Assembly (NCBI GenBank): GCA_037444625.1
Contig: JBBIMA010000013.1
Location: forward strand, 1 to 64,000
Direction of reading: 5' to 3'
DNA: 64,000 bases
DNA from: DTHT01 sp037444625
GTDB taxonomy: Bacteria > Acidobacteriota > Terriglobia > Bryobacterales > Bryobacteraceae
Every line of letters begins with the position of its first letter. The first letter of the stretch is position 1. The notes under the pieces are model-generated. The model saw nothing but the letters and a program-made list of their open reading frames with translations, was not told where the DNA came from and made no database searches. Below are positions 43,573-54,848 of the stretch, piece by piece. Made by a program: the position numbers and the translations under genes.

Positions 43573-44745
43573 TTGCGCTTGCGCAAGTCATTCATAGGGA
43601 CTTTTCTGCTCTGGGTGCTGGTTCCCGGACCGGGTTGCGCGCCGGAAACGCCCCGGGAAACCGTGCTGGGCGAGGCGTACGTCGGGCCGGCCACGCTGCG
43701 GTTGCGCCGCGAGTTGACTTCCAAGACGCCCGACGGAGAAGTCCTCCGCCACGGCGAGCGAGTCGAAATCGTCGGCCGGCGCCGGGTGTTCGTCAAGGTG
43801 CGCACGGCCGGAGGAGCCCGGGGCTGGGCCCTGATGCGCCAACTGCTTTCCTCCCGCCAGATGGAAGAGCTGAACGCGCTGGCCCGACGCGCCGCCGAGA
43901 TGCCTTCCCACGGGGCGGCCACGGTCTACGAGGCGTTGAACGTTCACAGTGAGCCGAACCGCCAGGCGCCCAGCTTTTATCAGATCCGGCAAGGCGAACA
44001 CGTGGAAGTCCTCGCCCAGAAGCTCGCCCCCCGAGTGCCTTTCCAGAACCCCGCCCTGCTGCCGCCCCCGACCGAGCCGGCCCGCCCTGCCCGGCCCAAA
44101 CCGCGACGCGACGGCAAGCTTCCCGACCCGCCGCCGCCGCAACCTCCCAAGCCGCCGGCGGACTGGTTGGAGTTGTCCCGCACCCCGCCGGAAGTGGCGG
44201 CCGAGCGGGCCGCCCGTCCGGCCAGACCCGTGCCCGTGGACACCTGGGCTCTGGTGCGGCTGAAGAGCGGGCGGGCCGGCTGGGTGCTGGCCCGCATGCT
44301 GCGCATGGAGATCCCCGACGAGGTGGCGCAGTACTCCGAAGGCCACCGCATCACCTCCTACTTCTCGACCGGACGGGTCAAGGACGGGGATCAGATTAAA
44401 GACAACTGGCTGTGGACCACCCTGGCGCCGGGCGATTACCCGTACGATTTCGACAGCTTTCGCTACTTCGTCTGGAGCACGCGCCGCCATCGCTACGAGA
44501 CCGCCTACGTGGAGCGGAATCTGCGCGGCTACTTCCCGGTCTCGATTCATCCCGTGCAGGTGACCGTGGGGCGCAAGACGCAGACCTGGCCCGGCTTTTC
44601 CCTCATCGTGGAAGAGGCCGACGGCGTGCGCTACCGCAACACCTACGCCTATCAGGTGTATCTGGTACGGCTGGTTTCGAAAACCCCGCTGCCGCCCCCG
44701 GCCGAATCCCCGGCCCGGGGCCCGGAAGCGCTCAGGAAGCCGTAG
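43573..44745 (+). CDS. Exported protein with two SH3-type domains; C-terminal domain unknown
   Basis: About 390 residues if started at the TTG at 43573; the start is uncertain because no ATG or GTG is well placed. The N-terminus has a hydrophobic LRLRKSFIGTFLLWVLVPG stretch, then a Cys (PGPGC) that is a poor lipobox. The first SH3-like repeat is about residues 30-95 (TLRLRRELTSKTPDGEVL ... RGWALMRQLLSS), the second about 112-250 with a long proline-rich insert (PPPPQPPKPPADW). A conserved-looking C-terminal domain follows (TTLAPGDYPYDFDSFRYFVW, VERNLRGYFPVSI). SH3 repeats suggest cell-wall binding. The 3' end overlaps convergent accD by 14 bases. Confidence 0.75.
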   Translation: MRLRKSFIGTFLLWVLVPGPGCAPETPRETVLGEAYVGPATLRLRRELTSKTPDGEVLRHGERVEIVGRRRVFVKVRTAGGARGWALMRQLLSSRQMEELNALARRAAEMPSHGAATVYEALNVHSEPNRQAPSFYQIRQGEHVEVLAQKLAPRVPFQNPALLPPPTEPARPARPKPRRDGKLPDPPPPQPPKPPADWLELSRTPPEVAAERAARPARPVPVDTWALVRLKSGRAGWVLARMLRMEIPDEVAQYSEGHRITSYFSTGRVKDGDQIKDNWLWTTLAPGDYPYDFDSFRYFVWSTRRHRYETAYVERNLRGYFPVSIHPVQVTVGRKTQTWPGFSLIVEEADGVRYRNTYAYQVYLVRLVSKTPLPPPAESPARGPEALRKP

Positions 44746-45592
44746 GACCGCAGAAGAAATCCAGCGCCTTGGAGATGAAGCCCTTCAACTGCGGGCGCGG
44801 CACCACGGCGTCCAGCATGCCGTTCTTCAGCAGGAACTCGCTGCGCTGAAAGCCCTCGGGCAGCTTCTGGCGGATGGTCTGCTCGATGACCCGCGGGCCG
44901 GCAAAGCCGATCAAGGCGCCCGGCTCGGCGATGTTCAAGTCGCCCAGCATGGCGAAGCTGGCCGTGACGCCGCCCGTGGTGGGATCGGTCAGCACGCTGA
45001 TGAAGGGGACGCGCGCCTCGTCCAGGCGCATCAGAGCGGCGGAAATCTTGGCCATCTGCATCAGGCTGACGGCGCCCTCCTGCATGCGCGCCCCGCCCGA
45101 GGCCGAGACGATGATCAACGGGATGCGCTGGGCCAGGGCCCGCTCGATGGCCCGGGTGATCTTCTCGCCCACCACCGCTCCCATGCTGCCCCCGATGAAT
45201 TTCACCTCCAGCGCGCAGATGTAGACCGGCCGGCCCTGGAGCGTGCCGCCGGCCGAGATCAGCGCGTCGTTGAGCTGGGTGGCCTGGCGCATGGCGGCCA
45301 GGCGCTCCTTGTAGGGCTTGGCGTCCACGAAGCCCAGCGGGTCGGTGGAGACCAGGTGGGCGTCGAAGGTCTCCCACTCGCCGTCAAAGAGCAGGCGCAG
45401 CCGGGTGAGGGCGTCAATCTTGAAGTGGAAGCCGCACTTGGGGCAGACGTGGAGGTTCTCCTGAAGGGCCTTGCGCCAGATGATCTGCCGGCAGCCGTCG
45501 CACTTGACCCACAGGCCCTCGGTGCGGACGCGGCGCTCGCCTTCCTCGGGAGGCCCTTCGGTTTTGGGTTTGGGTCGGGTGAACCAGGGCAT
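44732..45592 (-). CDS. accD: Acetyl-CoA carboxylase carboxyltransferase subunit beta
   Basis: A 286-residue beta subunit that, with AccA, transfers carboxyl from biotin to acetyl-CoA for fatty acid synthesis. The N-terminal zinc ribbon has Cys31, Cys34, Cys50 and Cys53 (CDGC and CPKC); the crotonase-like core shows SASGGARMQEGAVSLMQMAK (163-182) and TDPTTGGVTASFAMLGDL. It lies three bases after the corrinoid adenosyltransferase gene, so both are likely cotranscribed. Confidence 0.95.
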   Translation of the reverse strand: MPWFTRPKPKTEGPPEEGERRVRTEGLWVKCDGCRQIIWRKALQENLHVCPKCGFHFKIDALTRLRLLFDGEWETFDAHLVSTDPLGFVDAKPYKERLAAMRQATQLNDALISAGGTLQGRPVYICALEVKFIGGSMGAVVGEKITRAIERALAQRIPLIIVSASGGARMQEGAVSLMQMAKISAALMRLDEARVPFISVLTDPTTGGVTASFAMLGDLNIAEPGALIGFAGPRVIEQTIRQKLPEGFQRSEFLLKNGMLDAVVPRPQLKGFISKALDFFCGPTAS

Positions 45593-45595
45593 GGC

Positions 45596-46126
45596 TCAGT
45601 ACTCGATGCCCCGCTGGGCCGGGATGCCCTGCCGGAAGGGATGCTTGATCTCGCGCATCTCGCTCACCAGATCGGCCGCTTCGATCAGGCGGGCGTGCGC
45701 GTTACGGCCCGTGCAAATGACGTGGAGCTGCTCGGGCCGCTCGCTCAGACCCTCCAGCACCTGCTCGATGCTCAGCAAACCGTAGTCCACCGCGTTGTTG
45801 ATCTCGTCCAGAATGATCATATCGTACCGGCCGGAGCGCATTTCCTCCCGGGCGGTCTGCCAGGCCTGTTGCGCGGCGCGGACGTCCTCCGGGTCGGGCC
45901 GACCGGCCTGGACGAAGCCGCGGCCCATGGGGCGGATCTCGAACGCCCCTCCCAGCAGGCGGGCCGCCTCCAGCTCACCGTACCGCCAGGAGCCCTTGAT
46001 GAACTGGATCATCAGGACCTTCCATCCCTGGCCCACGGCCCGCAGCGCCGCCCCCATCGCGGCGGTGGTCTTGCCCTTGCCGTCGCCGGTATAGACGATC
46101 AGCAAGCCCCGCCGCGGCTTTCTCAT
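45596..46126 (-). CDS. cobO: Cob(I)yrinic acid a,c-diamide adenosyltransferase (CobO/BtuR family)
   Basis: A 176-residue ATP:corrinoid adenosyltransferase. The P-loop is YTGDGKGKTTAAMG (residues 12-25) and the conserved DMIILDEINNAVDYGLL lies near 102-118. It makes the adenosyl form of cobalamin, the cofactor of class II ribonucleotide reductase, which is encoded at 4.3-7.1 kb. No other cobalamin-synthesis gene is in the window, so it may serve salvage. ATG 46126 is used; a longer in-frame start at 46162 adds an arginine-rich stretch. Confidence 0.92.
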   Translation of the reverse strand: MRKPRRGLLIVYTGDGKGKTTAAMGAALRAVGQGWKVLMIQFIKGSWRYGELEAARLLGGAFEIRPMGRGFVQAGRPDPEDVRAAQQAWQTAREEMRSGRYDMIILDEINNAVDYGLLSIEQVLEGLSERPEQLHVICTGRNAHARLIEAADLVSEMREIKHPFRQGIPAQRGIEY

Positions 46127-46192
46127 CGTCTTACGGTAGCGCGCCGGCCGGGCCCCCCGCAATGGGCTCGCACCCCGCCGCTCCGCCGCGCG

Positions 46193-46223
46193 TTGACTCG
46201 CCGACGGCGCTTTCGATTATAAT
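46193..46223 (+). promoter_or_regulatory. Promoter of the sdhCAB operon
   Basis: TTGACT (46193-46198) and TATAAT (46218-46223) with a 19-base spacer, about 34 bases before the sdhC start, which has a GAAGG site. This is the best sigma-70-like promoter in the window. Confidence 0.6.
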
Positions 46224-46257
46224 GGCGGGTCTCGCGAGGAGATCCGAAGGCTAGCTT

Positions 46258-46949
46258 ATGAGCGCAGCGGCGGCAACCAAGATCGGCGAGCGAGTCGGCT
46301 TTTACGAGGCGCCGGTGGGCAAGAAGGTCATCGTGGCGGTGACCGGGCTGGTGCTGATCGGCTACATCGTGGCCCACATGCTGGGCAACCTGCAAATCTT
46401 CCTGGGGCCCGAGCGCATCAACGCTTATGCCGAGCTGCTGCACAGCGCGGGACCGCTGTTGTGGACCGCCCGCCTGGTGCTGCTGATCTCTGTGGGCCTG
46501 CACATCCTGCTCACCTTGCAGCTCTGGCTGCTGAAGCGGCGCGCCCGCCCGGTGCGCTACGTCAAGAAGGCCGACGTGCCCTCGGCTTACGCGGCCCGCA
46601 CCATGATCCTGAGCGGGCCGCTGATCGCCGCCTTCGTGGTCTTCCACGTGCTCCACCTGACCACGGGCGACGCCGGGCTGCCCTTCGAGGAGCTCCGGGT
46701 CTACGAGAACGTCGTTCGGGGCTTCCGCATCTGGTACGTCTCGGCGGCCTACATGGCGGCGGTCTCCCTGGTGGGGCTGCACGTCTGGCACGGCTTGTGG
46801 AGCATGCTGCACACGCTGGGCCTGGACGACGAGCGGTACCGGCCGGCGCTGGAGCGCATCTCGCACGCCGCGGGCCTGCTGGTGGCGCTCGGCTACCTCT
46901 CCATCCCGGTGGCGGTGCTCACCGGCCTGATCGGCGCAGGAGTCCACTG

Positions 46950-46950
<1 letters not shown>
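46258..46950 (+). CDS. sdhC: Succinate dehydrogenase cytochrome b subunit (diheme, type B)
   Basis: A 230-residue membrane anchor with five hydrophobic helices, the length of the b558-type single-subunit anchor in type B succinate:quinone oxidoreductases. Histidines placed for two hemes are visible: VAHMLGN near residue 40, GLHILL near 81, FHVLHL near 130 and LHVWHGLWS near 174. Its stop overlaps the sdhA start (TGATG). There is no separate sdhD, consistent with type B. Confidence 0.92.
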
Positions 46951-48859
<1,909 letters not shown>

Positions 48860-48863
<4 letters not shown>

Positions 48864-49639
48864 GGATCATCCTGCACGTCTGGCGGCAGAAGAACGCCCG
48901 CGAAGCGGGGCGCATGGTCCGCTACGAGGTCAACAACGTCAACCCGCACATGTCGTTCCTGGAGATGCTCGACGTGTTGAACGAGGAGCTGACCCAGAAG
49001 GGCGAGGAGCCCATCGCCTTCGATCACGACTGCCGGGAAGGCATCTGCGGGATGTGCGGCTTCATGATCAACGGCCGGGCGCACGGCCCCCAACCGGGCA
49101 CCACCGTCTGCCAGCTCCACATGCGGCATTTCCAGGACGGCGACGAACTGTGGCTGGAGCCCTTCCGGGCTCGCGCCTTCCCCCTGCTGCGCGACCTGGC
49201 GGTGGACCGCAGCGCCCTGGATCGGCTCATCGCGGCCGGCGGATACATCTCGGTCAACGCCGGCAGCGCCCCGGACGGCAACGCCGTCCCGGTGCCCAAG
49301 CAGGCGGCCGAGAAGGCCATGGATGCGGCCGCCTGCATCGGCTGCGGGGCCTGCGTGGCCCAGTGTCCTAACGCGGCGGCCGCCTTGTTCCTGGGCGCCA
49401 AAGTCTCCCATCTCGGCCTGCTGCCCCAAGGCCAGCCGGAGCGCTACGAGCGCGTCCTCAACATGGTGGCCCAGGCGGCCCGCGAGGGCTTCGGCTCCTG
49501 CACCAACATCGGCGAGTGCGAAGCGGTCTGCCCCAAGCGGATCAAGCTGGAAGTGATCGCGCGCCTGAACCGCGATTACCTGGTGGCCACCATCAAGCAC
49601 CTGGGCGTCAGGGAGACCGTCGAGGCGGGAGCGGGCTGA
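48860..49639 (+). CDS. sdhB: Succinate dehydrogenase iron-sulfur subunit
   Basis: A 259-residue subunit passing electrons from FAD to the quinone site. The 2Fe-2S cysteines are in DCREGICGMCGFMING (about 55-70) with a further Cys in TTVCQLH; the 4Fe-4S motif is CIGCGACVAQCP; the 3Fe-4S ligands follow in GSCTNIGECEAVCPK. The ATG overlaps the sdhA stop (ATGA), so sdhCAB is one translationally coupled operon. Confidence 0.95.
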
Positions 49640-49673
49640 GTCCCCGCCGGCCGCCGCCCGGCGGAGGCCGCCG

Positions 49674-49679
49674 TATAAT
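49674..49679 (+). promoter_or_regulatory. -10 element before the NtrY-like kinase gene
   Basis: A perfect TATAAT in the 60-base gap after sdhB, 20 bases before the kinase ATG at 49700. It suggests the two-component pair has its own promoter. No clear -35. Confidence 0.45.
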
Positions 49680-49699
49680 CGGATCAGGCTCGGTCCCCG

Positions 49700-51529
49700 A
49701 TGCGAAGGCGGTTCCTGTATCTGTCCGGCCTGGTCCTGCTGCTGGTCTCGGCCGGGCTGGTGATCTGGCAAGGCTCGTTCAGCTTCGGCGAGCTGGCGCC
49801 CACCAGTCCCGAGCAGACCGTGCTCTACTGGGCGATCTCCACCCTGGTCTTCCTGCTCACGGTCACCCTGGGCTTCATGCTGCTGCGCACCGCGCTCCGC
49901 CTCTACGTCGAGCGGCGTAGCAACCGGGAAGGCTCCCGCATCAAGACCAAGCTGGTGATCGGGGCCCTGGCGCTCAGCTTCCTGCCCGTATTTTTCCTGG
50001 TGCTGTGGAGCGTCTCGGTGCTGAATCGCAACCTGGACAAGTGGTTCAGTCGGCCGGCGGAAAATGTGCGCCTGAACCTCCAGGAGGTGGCTCGGGCGCT
50101 CGAGCAGGAACGGGCCAGCGCGGGCCGCATCCAGCCCGCCTGGCTGGCCGAAAAGCAGAAGCAGATCGAGGGCTACATCCGCGAGTACGACCGGCTGGCC
50201 ATCAGCCGCAAGGAGGCCCGGCGCTTTTACCTGATGCTGCTGGCGCTGATCACGCTGTTCGTGCTCTTCGTGGCCACCTGGATCGCGCTCTTCCTGGCCC
50301 GGCAGATCTCCAATCCGATCTCGGCCCTGCTGGATGCGGCCGCCCAGGTGCGCCGGGGCAATCTGGAGCATCGGGTGCAGGTGCGCGCGATTGACGAGCT
50401 GGCCACCCTGGTGCGAGCGTTCAACGAGATGACGCGCGATCTGGAGGCCAACAGCCGGGAGCTGGAACGCCGCCGGCGCTTCACGGAAGCGATCCTGGAG
50501 AGCATTCCCACGGGGGTGATCTCGGTGAGCTTCGACGGGCGCATCCAGCGCGTCAACCGGGCTTTGGGCGAGATCCTGGGGGCGCAGGGGGTGGCCCGCG
50601 CCCAGCGGCTGGAGGACCTGTTTTCGCGCGAAGACACGGCCGAGCTGCGCTACATGATGAAGCGGGCCCGCCGCACGGGCCTCGCCTCCCGCCAGTTCGA
50701 GCGCAAGGCGGGAGGCGCCGTGCAGCACCTGGCGGTTACGGTGGCGGCGCTGGAAGACAAGGCGGGTTCGGGCTTTGTCCTGGTCCTGGAGGACACCAGC
50801 GAGCTGCTGCGCGCCCAGAAGGCGCTCGCCTGGCAGGAGGTGGCCCGCCGCCTGGCGCACGAAATCAAGAATCCCCTGACGCCCATCGCCCTGAGCGCGG
50901 AACGCGTCGCCTACCAGCTGGAACGCCATCCGACGCCGGCCGAATTCCGCCGCATCGCGCGCGAGTGCCTCCAGACCATCACCCGGGAGGTGGAATCGGT
51001 CAAGAGCCTGGTGGATCAGTTTTCCCAACTGGCCGGCTTCCCGGCCGCCCGCCCCGCCCCGGCCGACCTCAACCAGGTGGTCCAGGAGGCCCTGGCCGTG
51101 TTCGCCGGAAGACTGGACGGCATCGAGCTGCGCTGCGAGCTGGCGCCCGGCCTGCCCCCTGTCAAGCTGGATCGCGAGCTGTTCAAGCGGGCCATCGTGA
51201 ACCTGGTGGACAATGCGGCCGAGGCCATGCAGGAGTCCCCGCTCAAGCGCCTGTACGTGGCCACCCTGGCCCCTTCTTCCGAGGCGGTCGAGCTGGTCAT
51301 TGCCGACACCGGCTGCGGCATCTCGCCCGAGGACAAGGAGAAACTTTTCCTGCCCTACTTCTCCACCAAGGGGCGGGGGACCGGCCTGGGGCTGGCCATC
51401 GTCAGCCAGATCCTCCACGAGCACAAGGCGGGCATCCGCGTCGAGGATAACCAGCCCGCGGGGGCGCGGTTCATCATCGAGATCCCCGCCCTGGAGGCCG
51501 AAGCACAACCCGCGGAGTGGACGGCGTGA
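49700..51529 (+). CDS. NtrY-like sensor histidine kinase
   Basis: A 609-residue membrane kinase. Helices lie at about 8-25, 45-65, 82-105 and 180-205; a HAMP domain follows (ARQISNPISALLDAAAQVRRG, then VRAIDELATLVRAFNEM), then a PAS-type segment (ILESIPTGVISVSFDGRIQRVN), the H-box RLAHEIKNPLTPIALSAERV near residue 391 and an ATPase domain (NLVDNAAEAM, DTGCGISPEDK, GTGLGLAIV). The topology and H-box match NtrY. The signal is unknown. Its stop overlaps the response-regulator start (GTGA), so the pair is coupled. Confidence 0.92.
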   Translation: MRRRFLYLSGLVLLLVSAGLVIWQGSFSFGELAPTSPEQTVLYWAISTLVFLLTVTLGFMLLRTALRLYVERRSNREGSRIKTKLVIGALALSFLPVFFLVLWSVSVLNRNLDKWFSRPAENVRLNLQEVARALEQERASAGRIQPAWLAEKQKQIEGYIREYDRLAISRKEARRFYLMLLALITLFVLFVATWIALFLARQISNPISALLDAAAQVRRGNLEHRVQVRAIDELATLVRAFNEMTRDLEANSRELERRRRFTEAILESIPTGVISVSFDGRIQRVNRALGEILGAQGVARAQRLEDLFSREDTAELRYMMKRARRTGLASRQFERKAGGAVQHLAVTVAALEDKAGSGFVLVLEDTSELLRAQKALAWQEVARRLAHEIKNPLTPIALSAERVAYQLERHPTPAEFRRIARECLQTITREVESVKSLVDQFSQLAGFPAARPAPADLNQVVQEALAVFAGRLDGIELRCELAPGLPPVKLDRELFKRAIVNLVDNAAEAMQESPLKRLYVATLAPSSEAVELVIADTGCGISPEDKEKLFLPYFSTKGRGTGLGLAIVSQILHEHKAGIRVEDNQPAGARFIIEIPALEAEAQPAEWTA

Positions 51530-52902
51530 AGCGCGTACGCGTGCTGGTGGTGGACGACGAGCCCGGCATCCGGCAGTCCCTGTGCGGCGTGTTGGAGGAC
51601 GAAGGCTACCTGGCCGAGGCCACCGCCAGCGGCGAGGAGGCCCTCGAGCGGCTCGGCCGCCAGCTTTACGAGCTGGTCCTGCTGGACGTCTGGCTGCCCG
51701 GTATGGACGGCCTGGAGGTCCTGGCGCGGATCCAGGAGCTGCCCCCGGCCGATCGCCCGGTGGTGGTGATGATCTCCGGCCACGGCACTATCGAGACGGC
51801 GGTCAAGGCCACCAAGATGGGGGCCTTCGATTTCCTGGAGAAGCCGCTGACCATCCACAAGGTCTCGGTGGTCATCAAGAACGCCGTCGAACACCGCCGC
51901 TTGAGGCTCGAGGTCGGCCGGCTGAAGCCCGGCGCCGAGTCCTGGCGCATCATCGGCGAAAGCGTTCCCATGAAGGCCCTGCGCCAGCAGCTCGCCTTGA
52001 TGGCGGGGACCAACGGGCGGGTGCTGATCTACGGCGAGAGCGGCACGGGCAAGGAGCTGGTGGCACACGCCATCCACGCGCTGAGCCCGCGCGCCGCCGA
52101 GCCCTTCGTCGAGGTCAACTGCGCGGCCATCCCCGAGGAGCTGATCGAAAGCGAACTGTTCGGCCACCGCAAGGGGGCCTTCACCGGGGCCAGCGAAGAC
52201 AAGACGGGCAAGTTCCAGCGGGCCGACGGCGGCACTTTGTTTCTGGACGAAGTGGGCGACATGAGCCTGAAGACCCAGGCCAAGGTGCTGCGCGTGCTCG
52301 ATGAGCAGCGCTTCGAGCCGGTGGGCGCTTCCGAATCGGTCCAGGTGGACGTGCGGGTGATCGCCGCCACCAACAAGAACCTCGAGGAGGAGATCGAGCG
52401 GGGCAACTTCCGGGAGGACTTGTTCTACCGCCTCAACGTGATTCCCTTTTACGTTCCGCCGCTGCGGGAGCGCCGGGAGGACATCCCTTTGCTGGCCGAT
52501 TACTTCCTGCGCGAGTTCGCCACCGCCTACGGGCGCAAGCCCAAGGAACTGACGCCGGAGGCCTACCGCCTGCTTCAGGAATACCCTTGGCCGGGCAACG
52601 TGCGCGAGCTGAAGAACCTGATGGAGCGGATCGTCATCATGAATCCGCAGTCCCGCATCGAAGCTTGCCACATCCCCTTGAATGCGGCCCGGCGGGCCCC
52701 GCCTGCACGGACGTTGGATCAGTTCGCCAGCCTCGAGGAGGTGCGCCGGGCGGCCGAGCGGGACTACATCCTGAAAAAGCTCGAGGAGACCGGAGGCAAC
52801 GTCAGCCGGGCGGCCGAGCTGCTGGGCCTGGAGCGCAGCCACCTCTACCGCAAGATGCGCTCCTTGGGCATCGAGCCGGGCGAACGGCTGCGCAACGCCT
52901 GA
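51526..52902 (+). CDS. Sigma-54-dependent response regulator (NtrC/NtrX family)
   Basis: A 458-residue regulator: receiver domain (VLVVDDEPGIRQS, phosphoacceptor in LVLLDVWLPGMDGLE, Lys in FDFLEKPL), AAA+ domain with Walker A GESGTGKELVA, an intact GAFTGA loop (HRKGAFTGASEDK) for contact with sigma-54, and Walker B GGTLFLDEVGD; a Fis-type helix-turn-helix closes the protein (GNVSRAAELLGLERSHLYRK). It should activate RpoN-dependent promoters. I chose GTG 51526, which has a GGAG site and overlaps the kinase stop; a GTG at 51517 lacks a site. Confidence 0.94.
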   Translation: MKRVRVLVVDDEPGIRQSLCGVLEDEGYLAEATASGEEALERLGRQLYELVLLDVWLPGMDGLEVLARIQELPPADRPVVVMISGHGTIETAVKATKMGAFDFLEKPLTIHKVSVVIKNAVEHRRLRLEVGRLKPGAESWRIIGESVPMKALRQQLALMAGTNGRVLIYGESGTGKELVAHAIHALSPRAAEPFVEVNCAAIPEELIESELFGHRKGAFTGASEDKTGKFQRADGGTLFLDEVGDMSLKTQAKVLRVLDEQRFEPVGASESVQVDVRVIAATNKNLEEEIERGNFREDLFYRLNVIPFYVPPLRERREDIPLLADYFLREFATAYGRKPKELTPEAYRLLQEYPWPGNVRELKNLMERIVIMNPQSRIEACHIPLNAARRAPPARTLDQFASLEEVRRAAERDYILKKLEETGGNVSRAAELLGLERSHLYRKMRSLGIEPGERLRNA

Positions 52903-52917
52903 GCCGGCCGGAGCGCC

Positions 52918-52923
52918 TACAAT
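52918..52923 (+). promoter_or_regulatory. -10 element 7 bases before glmS
   Basis: TACAAT ends seven bases before the glmS ATG (52931), with no Shine-Dalgarno sequence between, predicting a leaderless mRNA. This leaves no room for a glmS ribozyme in the leader. Confidence 0.5.
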
Positions 52924-52930
52924 AAAGCCT

Positions 52931-54784
52931 ATGTGCGGCATCGTGGGCTACATCGGCCCGCAGCGGGCGGTGCCCATCCTGCTGGACGGCCTGCGCAAAC
53001 TCGAGTATCGCGGTTACGACTCGGCCGGGCTGGCGGTATGGAGCGAGCGGGAAGGTCTGGCGATCCGCCGCGCCTCCGGCAAGCTGCGCAACCTGGAAGA
53101 GGCGTTGCGCCTCCACCCGGTGGACGGGGCCTACGGCATCGGACACACTCGCTGGGCCACGCACGGCCGGCCGACCGAGGAGAACGCCCACCCCCACCGG
53201 GACTGCACCGGGCGCTTCGTCGTCGTCCATAACGGCATCATCGAGAACTATCTCGCGCTCCAGCGCGAGTTGGCGGCCGAAGGGCACCGCTTCCATACCG
53301 AGACCGACACCGAGGTGATCGCCCATCTGATCGAGCGGCACTTCCAAGGCAATCTGGAGGAGGCCGTGCGCCAGGCCGCCCGGCGGCTCAGCGGGTTGTT
53401 CGCCCTGGCCGCCATCGCTCAGCCGGACCCCGGCAAGATCGTGGTGGCCCGCTCGGGGCCGCCGGCCATCATCGGGCTGGGCCAGGGTGAGTACTTCGTG
53501 GCCTCCGACGTGCCCGCCATCCTCGGCCACACGCGGGACGTGATCTTCCTGGCCGACGGCGACCTGGCGGTCCTCACGCCCGAGGGCGTGCAATTGAGCG
53601 ATTTCGCAGGCAGCCCGGTGAAGCGCCCGGTGACGCACGTGCTCTGGGACCCCATCCTGGCCGAAAAGGGCGGCTACAAGCATTTCATGCTCAAGGAAAT
53701 CTTCGAGCAGCCGCGGGCCGTGCGCGACACCGTCGTGGGCCGCCTCAGTCCCGCCACCGGCCGGGTCTTCCTGGACCAGATGGACATCACCGAGGAGGAA
53801 TTCCTCCGCTTCCGCCAGATCAAGATGGTGGCTTGCGGGACCAGTTGGCACGCCGCCCTGGTCGGCAAGTTCATGATCGAGCGGCTGGCCCGCCTGCCGG
53901 TCGAGGTGGATTACGGCAGCGAATTCCGCTACCGCGATCCGATCCTGGGCGAGGATACGCTCACGGTCCTCATCTCCCAGTCCGGCGAGACCGCCGACAC
54001 GCTGGCCGCCCAGCGCGAGGCCAAACAGCGGGGATCCAAGACGCTGGCCATCACCAACGTCCTGGGCTCGATGGTGATGCGGGAGGCCGCCGGCGCCATT
54101 CTCACCCACGCCGGACCGGAGATCGGCGTGGCCTCGACCAAGACCTTCACCGCCCAACTGGCCGCCCTCTATCTGCTGGCGATGTACCTGGGGCAGATTC
54201 GCGGCTCGCTCGGCGCCGAGCAATCCCAGGCTTGCGCCCAGGAGTTGCTGTGCCTGCCCCACAAGCTGGAGCGCGTGCTCTCGCGCGACGGCCTGTGCGA
54301 AGAGCTGGCGCGCCGCCTGTTCCGCGCCTCCGATTTTCTGTTTCTCGGCCGCGGCGTGCATTTCCCCATCGCCCTGGAAGGGGCCCTGAAGCTCAAGGAG
54401 ATCTCCTACATCCACGCCGAGGGCTATCCGGCCGGGGAAATGAAGCACGGCCCCAACGCCCTGATTGACGAGAATCTGCCCGTGGTCGTGCTGGCCGCCT
54501 GCGATCCCGCCTCGCCCTCCAGCCGCCTGCTTTACGACAAGACGCTCTCCAACATCCAGGAAGTCAAGGCGCGGGAGGGCATCGTGCTGGCCCTGGTCAC
54601 CGAGGGCGACCAGCAGGCCCGCGCCCTGGCCGATTACGTGCTCGAGATCCCGGCCGCCGACGAGCTGCTGCTGCCCATCCTGGAAGTGGCCCCGCTCCAG
54701 CTTCTGGCCTATCACATCGCGCTGCGCCGGGGCTGCGACGTGGACCAGCCGCGCAACTTGGCCAAGAGCGTGACCGTGGAATGA
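52931..54784 (+). CDS. glmS: Glutamine-fructose-6-phosphate aminotransferase
   Basis: A 617-residue enzyme that makes glucosamine 6-phosphate, the first step towards peptidoglycan and lipopolysaccharide amino sugars. The N-terminal glutaminase starts MCGIVGYIG with the nucleophile Cys2; HTRWATHGRPTEENAHPH is the glutaminase signature. Two SIS domains follow (MVACGTSWHAALVGKFM near 299-315; VHFPIALEGALKLKEIS near 474-490), and the C-terminus PRNLAKSVTVE is the conserved end of the family. Confidence 0.97.
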   Translation: MCGIVGYIGPQRAVPILLDGLRKLEYRGYDSAGLAVWSEREGLAIRRASGKLRNLEEALRLHPVDGAYGIGHTRWATHGRPTEENAHPHRDCTGRFVVVHNGIIENYLALQRELAAEGHRFHTETDTEVIAHLIERHFQGNLEEAVRQAARRLSGLFALAAIAQPDPGKIVVARSGPPAIIGLGQGEYFVASDVPAILGHTRDVIFLADGDLAVLTPEGVQLSDFAGSPVKRPVTHVLWDPILAEKGGYKHFMLKEIFEQPRAVRDTVVGRLSPATGRVFLDQMDITEEEFLRFRQIKMVACGTSWHAALVGKFMIERLARLPVEVDYGSEFRYRDPILGEDTLTVLISQSGETADTLAAQREAKQRGSKTLAITNVLGSMVMREAAGAILTHAGPEIGVASTKTFTAQLAALYLLAMYLGQIRGSLGAEQSQACAQELLCLPHKLERVLSRDGLCEELARRLFRASDFLFLGRGVHFPIALEGALKLKEISYIHAEGYPAGEMKHGPNALIDENLPVVVLAACDPASPSSRLLYDKTLSNIQEVKAREGIVLALVTEGDQQARALADYVLEIPAADELLLPILEVAPLQLLAYHIALRRGCDVDQPRNLAKSVTVE

Positions 54785-54803
54785 GACAGGCCGGCCGGGC
54801 GCC

Positions 54804-54833
54804 TTGCAGCCTTTTGCGCCCCTCTCGTATGAT
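54804..54833 (+). promoter_or_regulatory. Candidate promoter of guaB
   Basis: TTGCAG (54804-54809) and TATGAT (54828-54833), 18 bases apart; the ATG is 16 bases further on. Moderate match only. Confidence 0.4.
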
Positions 54834-54848
54834 TGAAGTTCCATTCCC

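Noticed and set aside
43562..43597. 11-residue ORF as a real gene
   Set aside because: Too short to support; kept only as part of the finding on the unclear start of the SH3-type protein.
52903..52930. glmS ribozyme
   Set aside because: Only 28 bases separate the upstream stop from the glmS start, and the -10 lies 7 bases before the ATG; no ribozyme can fit.
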